The notes beneath the pieces are model-generated. The model did no database searches and was not told where the DNA came from. It was given only the letters and a program-made list of their open reading frames with translations. This document shows, piece by piece, positions 35,285-44,593 of a stretch of 64,000 bases of DNA (within the stretch, counting starts at the first letter, position 1; each line of letters starts with the position of its first letter). The stretch spans positions 22,029-86,028 of the forward strand of contig JAEYNP010000150.1 in NCBI GenBank assembly GCA_023412495.1, given 5' to 3'. The stretch is from Pseudomonadota bacterium. Lineage in GTDB: Bacteria; Desulfobacterota; Desulfobulbia; Desulfobulbales; Desulfocapsaceae. The position numbers and the translations under genes were made by a program.

Positions 35285-38066
35285 CCCCCATCCCTTCCTC
35301 GTCGGCATCGACCTCGGCACTACCAACTCGGCCGTTTCCTTCGTGGATCTGCGCAAAGGCGCGGACGGGAGCAAAAAAAATCCGCCCATAGAGATCTTCA
35401 CCATCCCCCAGCTGACCGGCCCGGGTGAAGTGGGCAGCCTGCCGGTATTGCCCTCCTTCCTGTATCTGCCCGGAGCCTACGAGGTGGACCCCAAGGCCGT
35501 CGCCCATCCCTGGCCTACCCCCGAGGAGCATTTTGTGGGGGCGCTGGCACGCGACCAGGGCGCCAGGGTGCCGGGACGGCTCGTCTCCTCGTCCAAGAGC
35601 TGGCTCTGCCACGCGGGTGTGGACCGCAACCGCCCCATTTTGCCGTGGGGCGCACCGGAAGACGTCCGCAAAGTTTCACCGGTGCAGGCCGGCGCGGCAT
35701 ATCTTGCCCACATCAAACGCGCCTGGAACCACGTCCATGGCGATGAAGAGGAACTCTTCCTCGAAAACCAGACAGTAATCCTCACAGTTCCAGCCTCCTT
35801 CGACGAGGTTGCCCGCGAACTGACCCTGTCGGCGGCGAAACTCGCGGGATACAGGCATGTCACCCTGATCGAGGAACCCCTGGCCGCATTTTACAGTTGG
35901 CTGATCGCACACGAAATTGAATGGGAGAGATATGTTCGTCCCGGGGAGCTGATTCTCATCTGCGATGTCGGCGGCGGCACCACGGACTTCACCCTGATCA
36001 CCCTGCGCGCGGTGGAAGGCGGCAGCCCCCGCTTTGAACGGATTGCCGTAGGCGACCACCTGATCCTGGGCGGCGACAACATCGATCTGGCCCTGGCACG
36101 CAGCGTCGAGGCGAAGTGGACCGACCGGCAGTCTTCCCTCTCCACCGACCGCTGGAAATCACTCTGCCACGAGTGCCGCAAAGCCAAGGAAAGCATCCTC
36201 TCGCAAGAGGTCGATTCTCACCGCATCACCTTGATGGGCAGCGGATCCCGCCTGATTGCCGGGACGGTCTCGGCCGATCTGGACCGCGCCACCGTGGAGC
36301 GGATCGTCCTGGAAGGCTTTTTCCCGATTATCGACGATATCGTCGGTGTGAGGTCCCGGCGCCCTGCGATTACCGAATTCGGCCTGCCATACGAATCCGA
36401 GCCGGCCATCACCCGGCATATCTGTCGGTTCCTCGCCCGCCATCAGCATGATGTGGAAAGGATCGTGGGCAAGCCCCGGCCGCTGCCGGACCTGATCCTC
36501 TTCAACGGAGGGATGCTCAAGCCCAAGATCATCCAGGATCGAATCATCCGGGCGATCGGCAGTTTTTTTGCCGAGGAAGGACCAAGACTGCTGCACAACC
36601 CCGACCTGGACCAGGCGGTATCCCTGGGCGCCGCCTACTACGGGCTGGTCAAGATCGGCCGCGGCGTGCGCGTGGGCAGCGGCAGCCCCCGCTCGTTTTA
36701 TCTCGGTCTCGGCGATCACGCCCGCACCGCCGGCGTGCCGGCGCGCGCCATCTGCCTGGTGGAGCGCGGGCTTGATGAGGGGAGCACCATCGAGCTGAGC
36801 GACAAGCAGTTCGAGGTACTGGCCAATCAACCGGTGCGATTCGACCTGTTCAGCTCGAGCTACCGCGGTGAAGACCAGAGCGGGGAGATCGTCGCCATCG
36901 ATGACACTTTTACCCGACTGCCGCCGCTGCAGACCGTCATCCGCTACGGCAAAACAGGACCGAAGACCAGCATACCCGTACGAATCGAGGCCCAGTACAC
37001 CGAAATGGGCACCCTGGCGCTTTTCTGCCGCTCCATGACCAGTGGCCATCGTTGGCAGTTGCAATTCCAGCTGCGCGATGCCGAGGAGGCTCCCGAGGAA
37101 GTGGGAGACCAGACCGTGCTGGAGGCAGGAGTTGTCCTGCAGGCAAAGGAGGCGTTGCAGGCAGCTTTCAATGGCGCCGATACGGCACGTTTGGACGGAC
37201 TGGTGAAGGAGATCGCCTCTCTTATCGATCTACCCCGGGATGAATGGCCGCTGGGACTCATCCGCGAGCTGGCCGATATCCTGTTGCGGAACCCGCAGGT
37301 CCGCGCTCGTTCTGCAGTGCACGAGGCGCGCTGGATGAATCTGCTCGGTTTTTGCCTGCGGCCCGGCTTCGGCGACGCACTCGATGCCGAGCGCATCAAG
37401 CAATGCTGGAAAGTCTACATCGAGGGCCCTGCATTCGGCGCCAACCCACTGGTGCAAACCGAGTGGTGGATCATGTGGCGACGTCTGGCCGGCGGACTGG
37501 TTCCGGGACAGCAGCGCCAGTTGACGCTGAAGGCCGAACCACTTCTCAACCCCAAAAAAGGCAAAAAAAAAGTACGGTTGTCGCTGCAGCATCAGCTCGA
37601 AATGTGGATGCTGATCGCCAATCTGGAGCGGCTGTATGTGAAGGACAAGGTCTACTGGGGGCGCCTGCTGCTGTCCAAAATGCAACCCGGCCAGGTCCGG
37701 CACCAGCACTTCTGGGCCCTTGCCCGTATCGGCGCCCGTGAGCTCCTGTACGGGCCGGCGGACCGGGTCGTCCCCGCCGCCGAAGTAGCGAATTGGATCG
37801 ATAACCTCCTCGGCCGGAACTGGCCCCAGGTCATACCGCTTGGCAACGCCCTGGCCCAGCTGGCCCGCAAAACCGGAGACCGCACCAGGGACCTGGATCA
37901 GCGGGCAATCGACCGTCTGCTCGCCTGGATGTCGCAGTACACCGAGCTGGAGGAGCAGAATCGTTATCTCCTGGAAGTCGTCCCCATAGCCCGGCAGGAG
38001 GAACGAACCCTGTACGGCGAGTCTCTGCCCGTGGGACTTGTCTTGCGGGCACATGAAGTTGGATAA
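35268..38066 (+). CDS. Hsp70-family protein with long C-terminal extension (DUF3731-like)
   Basis: A 932-residue protein. Residues 1-600 parallel the upstream Hsp70 (GIDLGTTNSAVSFVD, LICDVGGGTTDFTL, LIEEPLAAFYSW and LILFNGGMLKPK). About 330 further residues, helical and rich in Trp and Arg, form an extension of the DUF3731 type (RWMNLLGFCLRPGFG, WWIMWRRLAGGL, HFWALARIGARELLYG). The gene starts inside the end of the upstream gene, so the pair is translationally coupled and probably forms a heteromer. The origin by tandem duplication is clear from the shared motifs; the substrate is unknown. Confidence 0.9.
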   Translation: MYASNNPHPFLVGIDLGTTNSAVSFVDLRKGADGSKKNPPIEIFTIPQLTGPGEVGSLPVLPSFLYLPGAYEVDPKAVAHPWPTPEEHFVGALARDQGARVPGRLVSSSKSWLCHAGVDRNRPILPWGAPEDVRKVSPVQAGAAYLAHIKRAWNHVHGDEEELFLENQTVILTVPASFDEVARELTLSAAKLAGYRHVTLIEEPLAAFYSWLIAHEIEWERYVRPGELILICDVGGGTTDFTLITLRAVEGGSPRFERIAVGDHLILGGDNIDLALARSVEAKWTDRQSSLSTDRWKSLCHECRKAKESILSQEVDSHRITLMGSGSRLIAGTVSADLDRATVERIVLEGFFPIIDDIVGVRSRRPAITEFGLPYESEPAITRHICRFLARHQHDVERIVGKPRPLPDLILFNGGMLKPKIIQDRIIRAIGSFFAEEGPRLLHNPDLDQAVSLGAAYYGLVKIGRGVRVGSGSPRSFYLGLGDHARTAGVPARAICLVERGLDEGSTIELSDKQFEVLANQPVRFDLFSSSYRGEDQSGEIVAIDDTFTRLPPLQTVIRYGKTGPKTSIPVRIEAQYTEMGTLALFCRSMTSGHRWQLQFQLRDAEEAPEEVGDQTVLEAGVVLQAKEALQAAFNGADTARLDGLVKEIASLIDLPRDEWPLGLIRELADILLRNPQVRARSAVHEARWMNLLGFCLRPGFGDALDAERIKQCWKVYIEGPAFGANPLVQTEWWIMWRRLAGGLVPGQQRQLTLKAEPLLNPKKGKKKVRLSLQHQLEMWMLIANLERLYVKDKVYWGRLLLSKMQPGQVRHQHFWALARIGARELLYGPADRVVPAAEVANWIDNLLGRNWPQVIPLGNALAQLARKTGDRTRDLDQRAIDRLLAWMSQYTELEEQNRYLLEVVPIARQEERTLYGESLPVGLVLRAHEVG

Positions 38067-38244
38067 CTATTATAGGCATCGCCCATATCTACATCAGACA
38101 TCTTGGATTATTGAAAATTATGCATACACCGGTATCATTGCACTTGCTGAGAGGCGCTCTGCTCACCTCGACAACAGTGGTAGAGCATTGCTCCGAGCCG
38201 CACTTTAGTTTTGCCAGGAACAAGCCGGCGCGATACATCCCCAT

Positions 38245-39171
38245 ATGCATCGCACCCGCCGGCGGGTTGCGCCAGCTGTCGTGATTCGACTGCACATTCT
38301 TATGTTGTGGCTCATCGCCTTACTCTGCCTGTTTGGCGCTGTCGTCGTCTTGCTCGCTGGCACGTCTCCATCAGGAAACAGGCCCGAGAGTCTTGCAGGT
38401 GCGCAGTTTGCCGCACTCACAGGTGGAGCCATACGCTATCAGTCGGCGGGCAGGGGACCGCGAACAGTGTTGTTCCTTCATGGGTTCAATCAGCACCTGG
38501 GGATATGGGACGATGCGTGGGCGCGTCTCGGCAATTGCCCGGTGCGTCTGATACGGATAGATTTGCCTGGATTTGGCGAATCACACTTCGACAGCAACGA
38601 CTTCGGCCTGGCGGCGCAATCAGAACGGCTGATCGAGTTGCTTGATGCACTCCATATTGACCGTGTAACGGTGGTGGGCAGCTCAATGGGGGGTTCCTTG
38701 GCCGTATGGTTGGCTGCGCAATATCCGCAGCGGGTCGAACAACTCGGATTGCTGGCACCATCCGGTTACCCCGGGTCGCTGCAATACGGAGGAGTATTTG
38801 GTCGGCTGTTGCAACCCGGCAGGGTAAAGACGATGGCGACGTGGCTGGCCGGCACGCGGCCATATAAAGGGCTTTTCCCGCGCAGCATGCTCCTGCAGGC
38901 TCTGACGGTAACCGCCGATTATGGCGAAGCATGGCTTGAACAACTGAAAAAGGTGCAGGCGCCGACCCTGGTCGCCTGGTCACCGGGCGATCGAACCGCG
39001 CATGCACAGGCCGCAGAATCAGTTGCGGCAAATCTGGCTGACGGCACATTGTACTGGCTGGATGAACAAGCCGGTCATGTACTGCCGATAACACGTCCGG
39101 ACTTTACCGCCCAAGCAGCCTGCTTGCTCGGCCAAGGCGTGGCGCCGCGCGAGATCGCCGCCGGAGAATGA
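38245..39171 (+). CDS. alpha/beta hydrolase with N-terminal membrane anchor
   Basis: A 308-residue hydrolase. A hydrophobic N-terminal segment (LWLIALLCLFGAVVVLLA) is followed by the oxyanion strand VLFLHGFNQHLG, the nucleophile elbow VVGSSMGGSLA, an Asp in VAWSPGDRTAH and a His in EQAGHVLPI, so the triad is complete. A cap region lies between. The start is uncertain (38245, or a GTG at 38281); no strong ribosome site is seen. The neighbours give no hint of a substrate. Confidence 0.8.
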   Translation: MHRTRRRVAPAVVIRLHILMLWLIALLCLFGAVVVLLAGTSPSGNRPESLAGAQFAALTGGAIRYQSAGRGPRTVLFLHGFNQHLGIWDDAWARLGNCPVRLIRIDLPGFGESHFDSNDFGLAAQSERLIELLDALHIDRVTVVGSSMGGSLAVWLAAQYPQRVEQLGLLAPSGYPGSLQYGGVFGRLLQPGRVKTMATWLAGTRPYKGLFPRSMLLQALTVTADYGEAWLEQLKKVQAPTLVAWSPGDRTAHAQAAESVAANLADGTLYWLDEQAGHVLPITRPDFTAQAACLLGQGVAPREIAAGE

Positions 39172-39176
39172 ATTCC

Positions 39177-39270
39177 GTGAAGGTTACTTATACCCCTCAA
39201 GGGGGTACTGAAAAGAGTCCCCTCCGCTTTGGGAGGGGATAAGCCCTTGGGTTTGCGAGCGCCAGCCCGC
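39177..39270. repeat. copy of the TATACCCCTC/CAGCCCGC repeat
   Basis: GTGAAGGTTACTTATACCCC starts the unit and GCGAGCGCCAGCCCGCC ends it. It lies between the ends of the hydrolase and the diheme gene, where the two genes converge. It shares its whole length with the right two thirds of 55399-55548. Confidence 0.8.
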
Positions 39271-39271
39271 C

Positions 39272-40714
39272 TTATTTTTCTATGGCCAGCAGGACATTGA
39301 TTTCATGAAAAGCCCAATAGACTGTTGCCTGTTCTGCACACGTCTTCACCCAGTCATTGCAATCCGGAGTCCCGGAATTGACACAGCCGTTCACTTTCTC
39401 CATCAGGCCGCCAAGCTGGGCCTCCACGGGCCGACGGTGCCCTTTTTCGAGCTGGCGCTGCAACTGTGAGAGACGATTCGTCAAAATCTGCCGAGTCGAA
39501 CGGTTCTTGAACACGGCGCCATCCATCTCACCCAGAGTGGCCTGCAGGGTTGTCAGCTTCACAAGCAGGGTCTCGAGCGGATCGATCGCCCCGTAGAGCA
39601 GGATCTTGCCTTCATCCACGTAATTCCAGCCGGCTTCAAGGATATCGACATCGGTGGTGCCGGCCGGCAGCGGCTCAACCCGGATCATCGTGGCTGACCT
39701 GGTGGAATAACCGGCGTTATGATCCGCGGCCTCGTCGAAAGGCCAGACAACATCCTGAGCTTTAGATGTCGAACCCTGGTCAGGAGGTCCGGGAACCTTC
39801 TGGGGAGGCACTACCCGGAACGGCCCCTCGCCGTCGAGCTTGTTGGAATCAGTAAGCTCTCCAGGTTCCAGAGATACACCGTCCCGCTCAAATGCCAGCA
39901 GCATCTTCAGTCCTCCCTCCACTACGATAGGATCGCCATTGCTCAAGCCGGAAACGGAGGGAGAAGAGTAGCTGCACCAGCCGTCAGTATTGAGCTTGTC
40001 ATCCGCCTGCTCATTATAGTAGAAGGATGCCGCTGGATAGGGCCCGTACACATGGTACATGAGCGGGTCGGCATCGGGATCGAGCGGATGGTATTGTGCC
40101 CAGCCGTCCGGGGCAAAAACGGTAATACCGGTGGCCGAGGTCAACACCCCGCTGTCGTCAAGCAGATCGGCTATGGGTACGCCACTGTACTTCGCATAAG
40201 AATCGCCGGATTTATGGGTATTCATCAACATCAGCTGGGTATGCACGGGCAGGGTTTCCAGCTGTCCCCTGCTCAGTACCCGATAGGGAGCAGCGACCTT
40301 TGTCGGATCATCGTCCGTGTCGCCCGGGAAACGCAGCGCCGCGATCTCATCGCCATTGGCAAAGCCGTCAAGGTCGGAATCCTCGGCGGCGATGGACTTC
40401 AGGGCGGCAAGGTTCCGGCCGTTCAGGCTGTAGGCTTTTCCATATTCATTGAGGGTATCGGCGATATCTCCAGTTTCATCATACCCATAAGAATAATGAC
40501 ACCACTGACAACTGCCCAACTCGACCATCACCCCTTTTTTTTCGTACTCGCCACCGCTGTGACACAGCGCGCAGCTGTCGAGTTTGGTACCCTCGATCGC
40601 CGGATATGCCTGTAAGGCAATATCCGAATCCGTATCTCCGCCATGATGATAGGCCCCCTGTGCAGCCAGGGGCATCGTCACCAACACCGCCGCAAGCATC
40701 GCTCCACGTCTCAT
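39272..40714 (-). CDS. exported diheme protein with sulfite-oxidase-like molybdopterin-fold domain
   Basis: A 480-residue exported protein (signal to about residue 20). Two CxxCH heme-c sites lie at 48-52 (CALCH) and 69-73 (CQWCH). A calcium-loop-like segment (DSDLDGFANGDEI) follows. The middle part (about 150-330) resembles the molybdopterin-binding fold of the sulfite oxidase family (AKYSGVPIADLLDDSGV, ITVFAPDGWAQYHP, GEGPFRVVPP), but no clear cofactor Cys is seen in it. The C-terminal 130 residues are helical. GTGAGGAATT precedes the ATG. It is probably a periplasmic redox protein; the partner is not encoded nearby. Confidence 0.7.
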   Translation of the reverse strand: MRRGAMLAAVLVTMPLAAQGAYHHGGDTDSDIALQAYPAIEGTKLDSCALCHSGGEYEKKGVMVELGSCQWCHYSYGYDETGDIADTLNEYGKAYSLNGRNLAALKSIAAEDSDLDGFANGDEIAALRFPGDTDDDPTKVAAPYRVLSRGQLETLPVHTQLMLMNTHKSGDSYAKYSGVPIADLLDDSGVLTSATGITVFAPDGWAQYHPLDPDADPLMYHVYGPYPAASFYYNEQADDKLNTDGWCSYSSPSVSGLSNGDPIVVEGGLKMLLAFERDGVSLEPGELTDSNKLDGEGPFRVVPPQKVPGPPDQGSTSKAQDVVWPFDEAADHNAGYSTRSATMIRVEPLPAGTTDVDILEAGWNYVDEGKILLYGAIDPLETLLVKLTTLQATLGEMDGAVFKNRSTRQILTNRLSQLQRQLEKGHRRPVEAQLGGLMEKVNGCVNSGTPDCNDWVKTCAEQATVYWAFHEINVLLAIEK

Positions 40715-40954
40715 AATTCCTCACCGGATTGAATTGATTAAACTGAAATGCTTAGCCAAATATCCTGACAACACACTGGACCAAAAGCACTAGTCAAAAG
40801 CCGGTGATCTGTCAATTTTTATGAGAAAATTCAGGGAGAATAACTATGGATGACAAATTCGGACGTATTTCTGAAATTAAAACCTGCGACGGTTTCATCT
40901 CCCCCGGTTCGCGATCGAGAGTTCGAAGTTACCTGAGGCCGCCAGCTGCCCAAC

Positions 40955-41130
40955 CCGCTTCTTCGCCTTTTCCCGAACCGGCGTGAGATTGAGACAAAGA
41001 AAAACGGAATGAAAAGCAGATCGATGAAAGTATCCGAGAGCTGGCCGCCGGTGACGGCGGTGCCGATGGCGTTCTGGGCGCCTGCGCCGGCCCCTCGAGC
41101 GCGAGAGGCAGGTGCCGAAGAAGAAACCCT
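40955..41130 (-). pseudogene. RND efflux pump (AcrB-like) C-terminal remnant
   Basis: One minus-strand frame reads GAGAGAQNAIGTAVTGG, LFIPFFFVSISRRFGKR, which is the conserved last helix and tail of AcrB/MexB-type RND pumps. The preceding FLLRHLPLAL is in another frame, matching the expected upstream helix with a frameshift between. Only about 60 codons remain; nothing upstream of 41156 resembles the pump. A decayed gene is the best reading. Confidence 0.65.
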
Positions 41131-41155
41131 TTTCTCCACAGCCTATTTGCTAAAC

Positions 41156-41221
41156 TGCCTGCCCTCTGGTATGGTGTTGCAGCGCTCACTACGGACATGG
41201 GGGGGGACCAGAGGGCAGGCA
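41156..41221. repeat. 15-bp perfect inverted repeat with 36-nt loop
   Basis: TGCCTGCCCTCTGGT (41156-41170) and ACCAGAGGGCAGGCA (41207-41221). It starts 26 bp beyond the point where RND homology stops, so it may mark the boundary of a small mobile element or a strong hairpin. Confidence 0.55.
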
Positions 41222-41431
41222 AGCTCATCACTTCCTTGCTCAATTCCCGGCGGTGCTGGACTATCAAAAACACATGCAATGAACCCGGGGCCCCAGCCAA
41301 TTGGCTCTCCGGACTGCGTGTATTCTAGGTGCCAAAAATTCTGGGATACATCAGCCCTTTCGACATCGAGTTTTTTGTCGGGGGCCCCTTCCCTACCTGC
41401 GCGTTTTTTGTATGGCTGACATAATGCCCTG

Positions 41432-41459
41432 GGTAGTACCTTAGAATTCGAGTACCACC
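41432..41459. promoter_or_regulatory. imperfect inverted repeat before the S24 repressor gene
   Basis: GGTAGTAC (41432-41439) and GTACCACC (41452-41459) are complementary in 7 of 8 positions and lie 23 bp before the repressor start. This could be an autoregulatory operator. Part of it (AGTACCTTAGAATTCG) also resembles the dispersed repeat at 55399, so it may be only a repeat fragment. Confidence 0.3.
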
Positions 41460-41482
41460 TGGGCCATATCACCAGACGATAA

Positions 41483-42259
41483 ATGATTGTCGAAAAAAAA
41501 TTCGAGAACAGATTTTTATTACTCCAGAAGGACCTCAGCAATTCTGCATTTGGGAGAAGGTGCGGCATTTCCGAAGCTACGGTGAGATACTGTCGCAGGG
41601 GGCAAATTCCTTCCCAGAAACTGCTCAAAAAGATCGCCGAGGCGAACAATGTCACTGTCGGTTGGTTGCTCGGCATAACCGATGAGGGCGGTCCCCGGCA
41701 TCCAGGCAATGTGGCTTTTTCCTCGGGCCAGCCGGTAAAAGCTCAGAAGCTGTCCCTGCTCACCGACAAAGACCTCAAGGTCCGGAACTACGGCCGGGCC
41801 GAAAACGTCAACGTGGCCCACGGGGACTTTACCGGCAACATGATCGCCGGCGTTGGACTCCGGGAACAAGGCTCCCGCCTCGCAGTTCTCCATGCTATTC
41901 CTGTCTTGGGCAGAGTCCCCGCCGGCATCCCCGAGAGCTTGGGAGAAAACGTTGAAACATACATCACACTCCCCGGCGCACCGCCCGACTGTTACGCCCT
42001 CCGAGTTACCGGCGAATCCATGGCGCCGGGCATCGCTCACGGCGACTATGCCCTTTTTGTCATTGATCGAGAGGCGAAACCCGGCGACATCGTGGTGGTC
42101 AACGACGAGTTCGGCGATTCCATGATTAAAAGATTGAAGGAGAAGGATGGGGATTATTATCTGGTCAGCGACAACCCCTCGTATCCGACATATCAGCCCA
42201 ACGAGAGCTACCGCATCATGGGCGTAGTGATCGGCGGCTGGCGTCAACTGAAAATTTAG
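41483..42259 (+). CDS. XRE-type HTH / S24 peptidase repressor
   Basis: A 258-residue LexA/CI-like regulator. The N-terminal helix-turn-helix (about 15-65; FGRRCGISEATVRYCRRG) is followed by a linker and an S24 peptidase domain (about 135-255). A cleavage site Ala147-Gly148 (RVPAGIPE), Ser179 (TGESMAPG) and Lys216 (SMIKRLK) are present; Ser-Lys spacing of 37 equals that of LexA. It should self-cleave on RecA activation and is probably a phage or mobile-element repressor. No phage genes adjoin it; the prophage remnant at 45-47.6 kb is the nearest. Confidence 0.88.
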   Translation: MIVEKKFENRFLLLQKDLSNSAFGRRCGISEATVRYCRRGQIPSQKLLKKIAEANNVTVGWLLGITDEGGPRHPGNVAFSSGQPVKAQKLSLLTDKDLKVRNYGRAENVNVAHGDFTGNMIAGVGLREQGSRLAVLHAIPVLGRVPAGIPESLGENVETYITLPGAPPDCYALRVTGESMAPGIAHGDYALFVIDREAKPGDIVVVNDEFGDSMIKRLKEKDGDYYLVSDNPSYPTYQPNESYRIMGVVIGGWRQLKI

Positions 42260-42296
42260 GGGCCTTACAAAATAACTCCCAAACAATCCCCATTTC

Positions 42297-42450
42297 GTTA
42301 CAGCCCCTTATACCACTCAAGGGGGTACCGAACAGAGAGTGCCGATCCTTCTCGATTGAATGTTACCTTAATTGTTGTGCAACGGCTTAGTCCCTTAAAA
42401 ATTCGTTTTTTGTTTTTTGAGAATGCTTTCCCGAAGGTACTCATCCCTCG
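42297..42450. repeat. diverged copy of the TATACCCCTC repeat
   Basis: CTTATACCACTCAAGGGGGTACC at one end (given here in part: ATACCACTCAAGGGGG) and AATTCGTTTTTTGTTTTTTG near 42400 recall both halves of 55399-55548, in altered order. It lies between the convergent ends of the S24 repressor and asmA genes. Confidence 0.5.
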
Positions 42451-42493
42451 ATCGATTATTGCGCGTGTTATAAGATGAATTCTTGCACGCACT

Positions 42494-44593
42494 TCATTTG
42501 AACAGCTTCGGAATCAATTTATTGATCTCCTTTTCTATCGACTCCGCCTTCTCGGGAGGGATCTCTTTTTCAAGAGCTTTCCTCAGCGCCCCGCCTTCCT
42601 GCATCTGTTGCTGCACGAGGCCGGTCAGATCAGGACTGAACCTGGGAGAAGCGAAAGTCCCCCGTACCAGCACCGGCACCATGATGCCCGAGCGGTCCAT
42701 GGTGTCCCCCTGTCCTTTCAGGCTGGCGACAAACTTCGGTTTCACCTTCAGGTCCAGGTTCTCGGACACCAGATTCACCCGGCCGGAGGCGTTCGCTCGG
42801 AGAAATGGGGACGAAAGCGTGGCGTCCTCCGTGTTCAGCAGACCATCGGTCAAGGTGAACGGCACCCGCAGTTCGGCAAAATCCGTGCGGGGCTTCTCGG
42901 CGGGTTGTTCCGCCAGGGCAAAACTTGCCTGAACATTTCTGACCATGCCCGCCAGATCGATGCCGATGATGGCGCCGTCCCGGAGCAGCGCCTCGCCCCG
43001 GCCGCTCAGCGTGCGTTTGACGGCGGGCAGGGTGTCGCCCTGAAACTTCAGTGAGACATCAGAGTTCAATACACCCTCCAGCACATCTTTCTGCAGGAAG
43101 TCCTGCAACAGCGGTCCCACCTGCAGCGCGGTCGTTTTGACTTCTACCGCCGCCTCCGGTTTTTTCCCCTGCACATCAACGACTGCTGTCGATGCCAAGT
43201 CGCCGCCATACAGTTTCATGGTCAGCGGACTGACGGTCCATATGCCTTTGTCTGCCCGAAGATGCAGTTGCAGGTCTGTCACACTGCCTCCCTTGACTCT
43301 CAGCTCCCCCACAGCCACATCCGTCTTCAGCCCCAGTTCGCGCAGCGGGCCGTAATCAATCTGCCCGGAGGCTCGCTGCTCTGCATTGACCATTGGCTGC
43401 TGCCTGGAACCGGCACCAGCCTGCTGCTCCGAAGCGTTACCGGCAGAGGATGCCTCACCGGTTGAGGGCCTGCCCTCCGGTGTTGCCACGCCATCAGAGG
43501 TAGTTGGAGCCGGCAGGTAGCGGTCAAGGTCTATTGAATCCAGCTTTCCCGCAAAAACAAGACCGGGAGGTGCAAAGGACGTCAACTCGCCGTGAAAGAT
43601 CAGGGTCGAGTCGTCTAGCAGGAGCCTGCCGTCCGTCAGCCTCGCGCTCTTCGCGTCGCCGGCGGCCCGGACGGACAGTTCGACGGCGGTCAGCGCCCCG
43701 GGATCGGCGATCTCGAACGGCATCTCCAGCGCCTGCAGCAGTTCTTTCGGTGAAAACCGCTCGATATCGACAGACAGATCGTAGGAAAGTGCTCCGGCCG
43801 GGTCTTCGATCGTACCTTTGACATGCGCCTTGAGCTGATCCGCAATCATCAGGACCAGATCGAGCGGCAGGCTCCCCTGCCCCGGCCTTCTGCCCACCGG
43901 ACCCACCTCACCGGACATGGCGACCGGCCTGCCATCCGCAACGGCAGCGATCTCCACTTTGAGAGGGCGATCGAGGCTGATATCCCTCACCTTGACGGTG
44001 CAATCCGAGATAACCGTCCTACTCCCTTTGACCGCATCGATATATTGAACCCGCCCATCCTTGAGCAGCAACTCTCCGATCGCAAGGGACTGCAGCCTGA
44101 AGCCGCGATCTTCCGCAGGTTGCGGAGTGACCTCTGCAGGCTGAGGAACAGCCTCTCTGTCAGGTGCGGGCGCCCCTGTTCCGACCGCTGCACTTTTCGG
44201 CCCCTTCCAGTTGACCTCTCCGTCCTTTCGTTTTTCAAGATAGATCTCGGGCTTGTCCAAAACAATGCTGTCGACCTGCACGTCCCCTGACAAGAGCGGC
44301 ATTACCTTTACATGGGCCTTGAAAGATTTGGCACGCAAAAGATCCTTTTCCCCGAATCCTTCCAGACTTCCCACGCGCAGGTCCTGAACGCTAGCGCCGA
44401 CCCAGGGAAACAGGGAGAGCCTCATCTCCCCTTCAAGCTCAACCGGCCGGCCGGTCGCCTCGGTCAATTTCTTCTCGATCAGCGGCCGGTACCGCTGTAC
44501 GTCGACAAGAGCTGGAACGAACACAACCGCGACGAGCGCCACAATGATGAAAGCCCCTGCAAGCAGCAGTATCGTTTTTGCGCCTTTTCTCAT
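42494..44593 (-). CDS. AsmA family protein
   Basis: A 699-residue envelope protein. An N-terminal anchor (TILLLAGAFIIVALVAVVFVPALV) is followed by the AsmA signature (YRPLIEKKLTEATGRPVELEGEMRL in part: EATGRPVELEG) and long beta-rich stretches, with a Pro/Ala/Gln-rich low-complexity linker near residues 130-160 and another near 370-400. The C-terminal AsmA_2-like part contains TLSGRGEALLRDGAIIGIDL. Family members are thought to act in lipid traffic between the membranes. AGGAG lies 11 nt before the ATG. It is a single gene. Confidence 0.87.
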   Translation of the reverse strand: MRKGAKTILLLAGAFIIVALVAVVFVPALVDVQRYRPLIEKKLTEATGRPVELEGEMRLSLFPWVGASVQDLRVGSLEGFGEKDLLRAKSFKAHVKVMPLLSGDVQVDSIVLDKPEIYLEKRKDGEVNWKGPKSAAVGTGAPAPDREAVPQPAEVTPQPAEDRGFRLQSLAIGELLLKDGRVQYIDAVKGSRTVISDCTVKVRDISLDRPLKVEIAAVADGRPVAMSGEVGPVGRRPGQGSLPLDLVLMIADQLKAHVKGTIEDPAGALSYDLSVDIERFSPKELLQALEMPFEIADPGALTAVELSVRAAGDAKSARLTDGRLLLDDSTLIFHGELTSFAPPGLVFAGKLDSIDLDRYLPAPTTSDGVATPEGRPSTGEASSAGNASEQQAGAGSRQQPMVNAEQRASGQIDYGPLRELGLKTDVAVGELRVKGGSVTDLQLHLRADKGIWTVSPLTMKLYGGDLASTAVVDVQGKKPEAAVEVKTTALQVGPLLQDFLQKDVLEGVLNSDVSLKFQGDTLPAVKRTLSGRGEALLRDGAIIGIDLAGMVRNVQASFALAEQPAEKPRTDFAELRVPFTLTDGLLNTEDATLSSPFLRANASGRVNLVSENLDLKVKPKFVASLKGQGDTMDRSGIMVPVLVRGTFASPRFSPDLTGLVQQQMQEGGALRKALEKEIPPEKAESIEKEINKLIPKLFK

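Larger units (their letters stand above)
40715..41482. other. 768-bp region with gene remnants only
   Basis: It holds an RND transporter C-terminal fragment on the minus strand (40955-41130) and a long perfect inverted repeat (41156-41221). No intact gene is seen. Confidence 0.6.
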
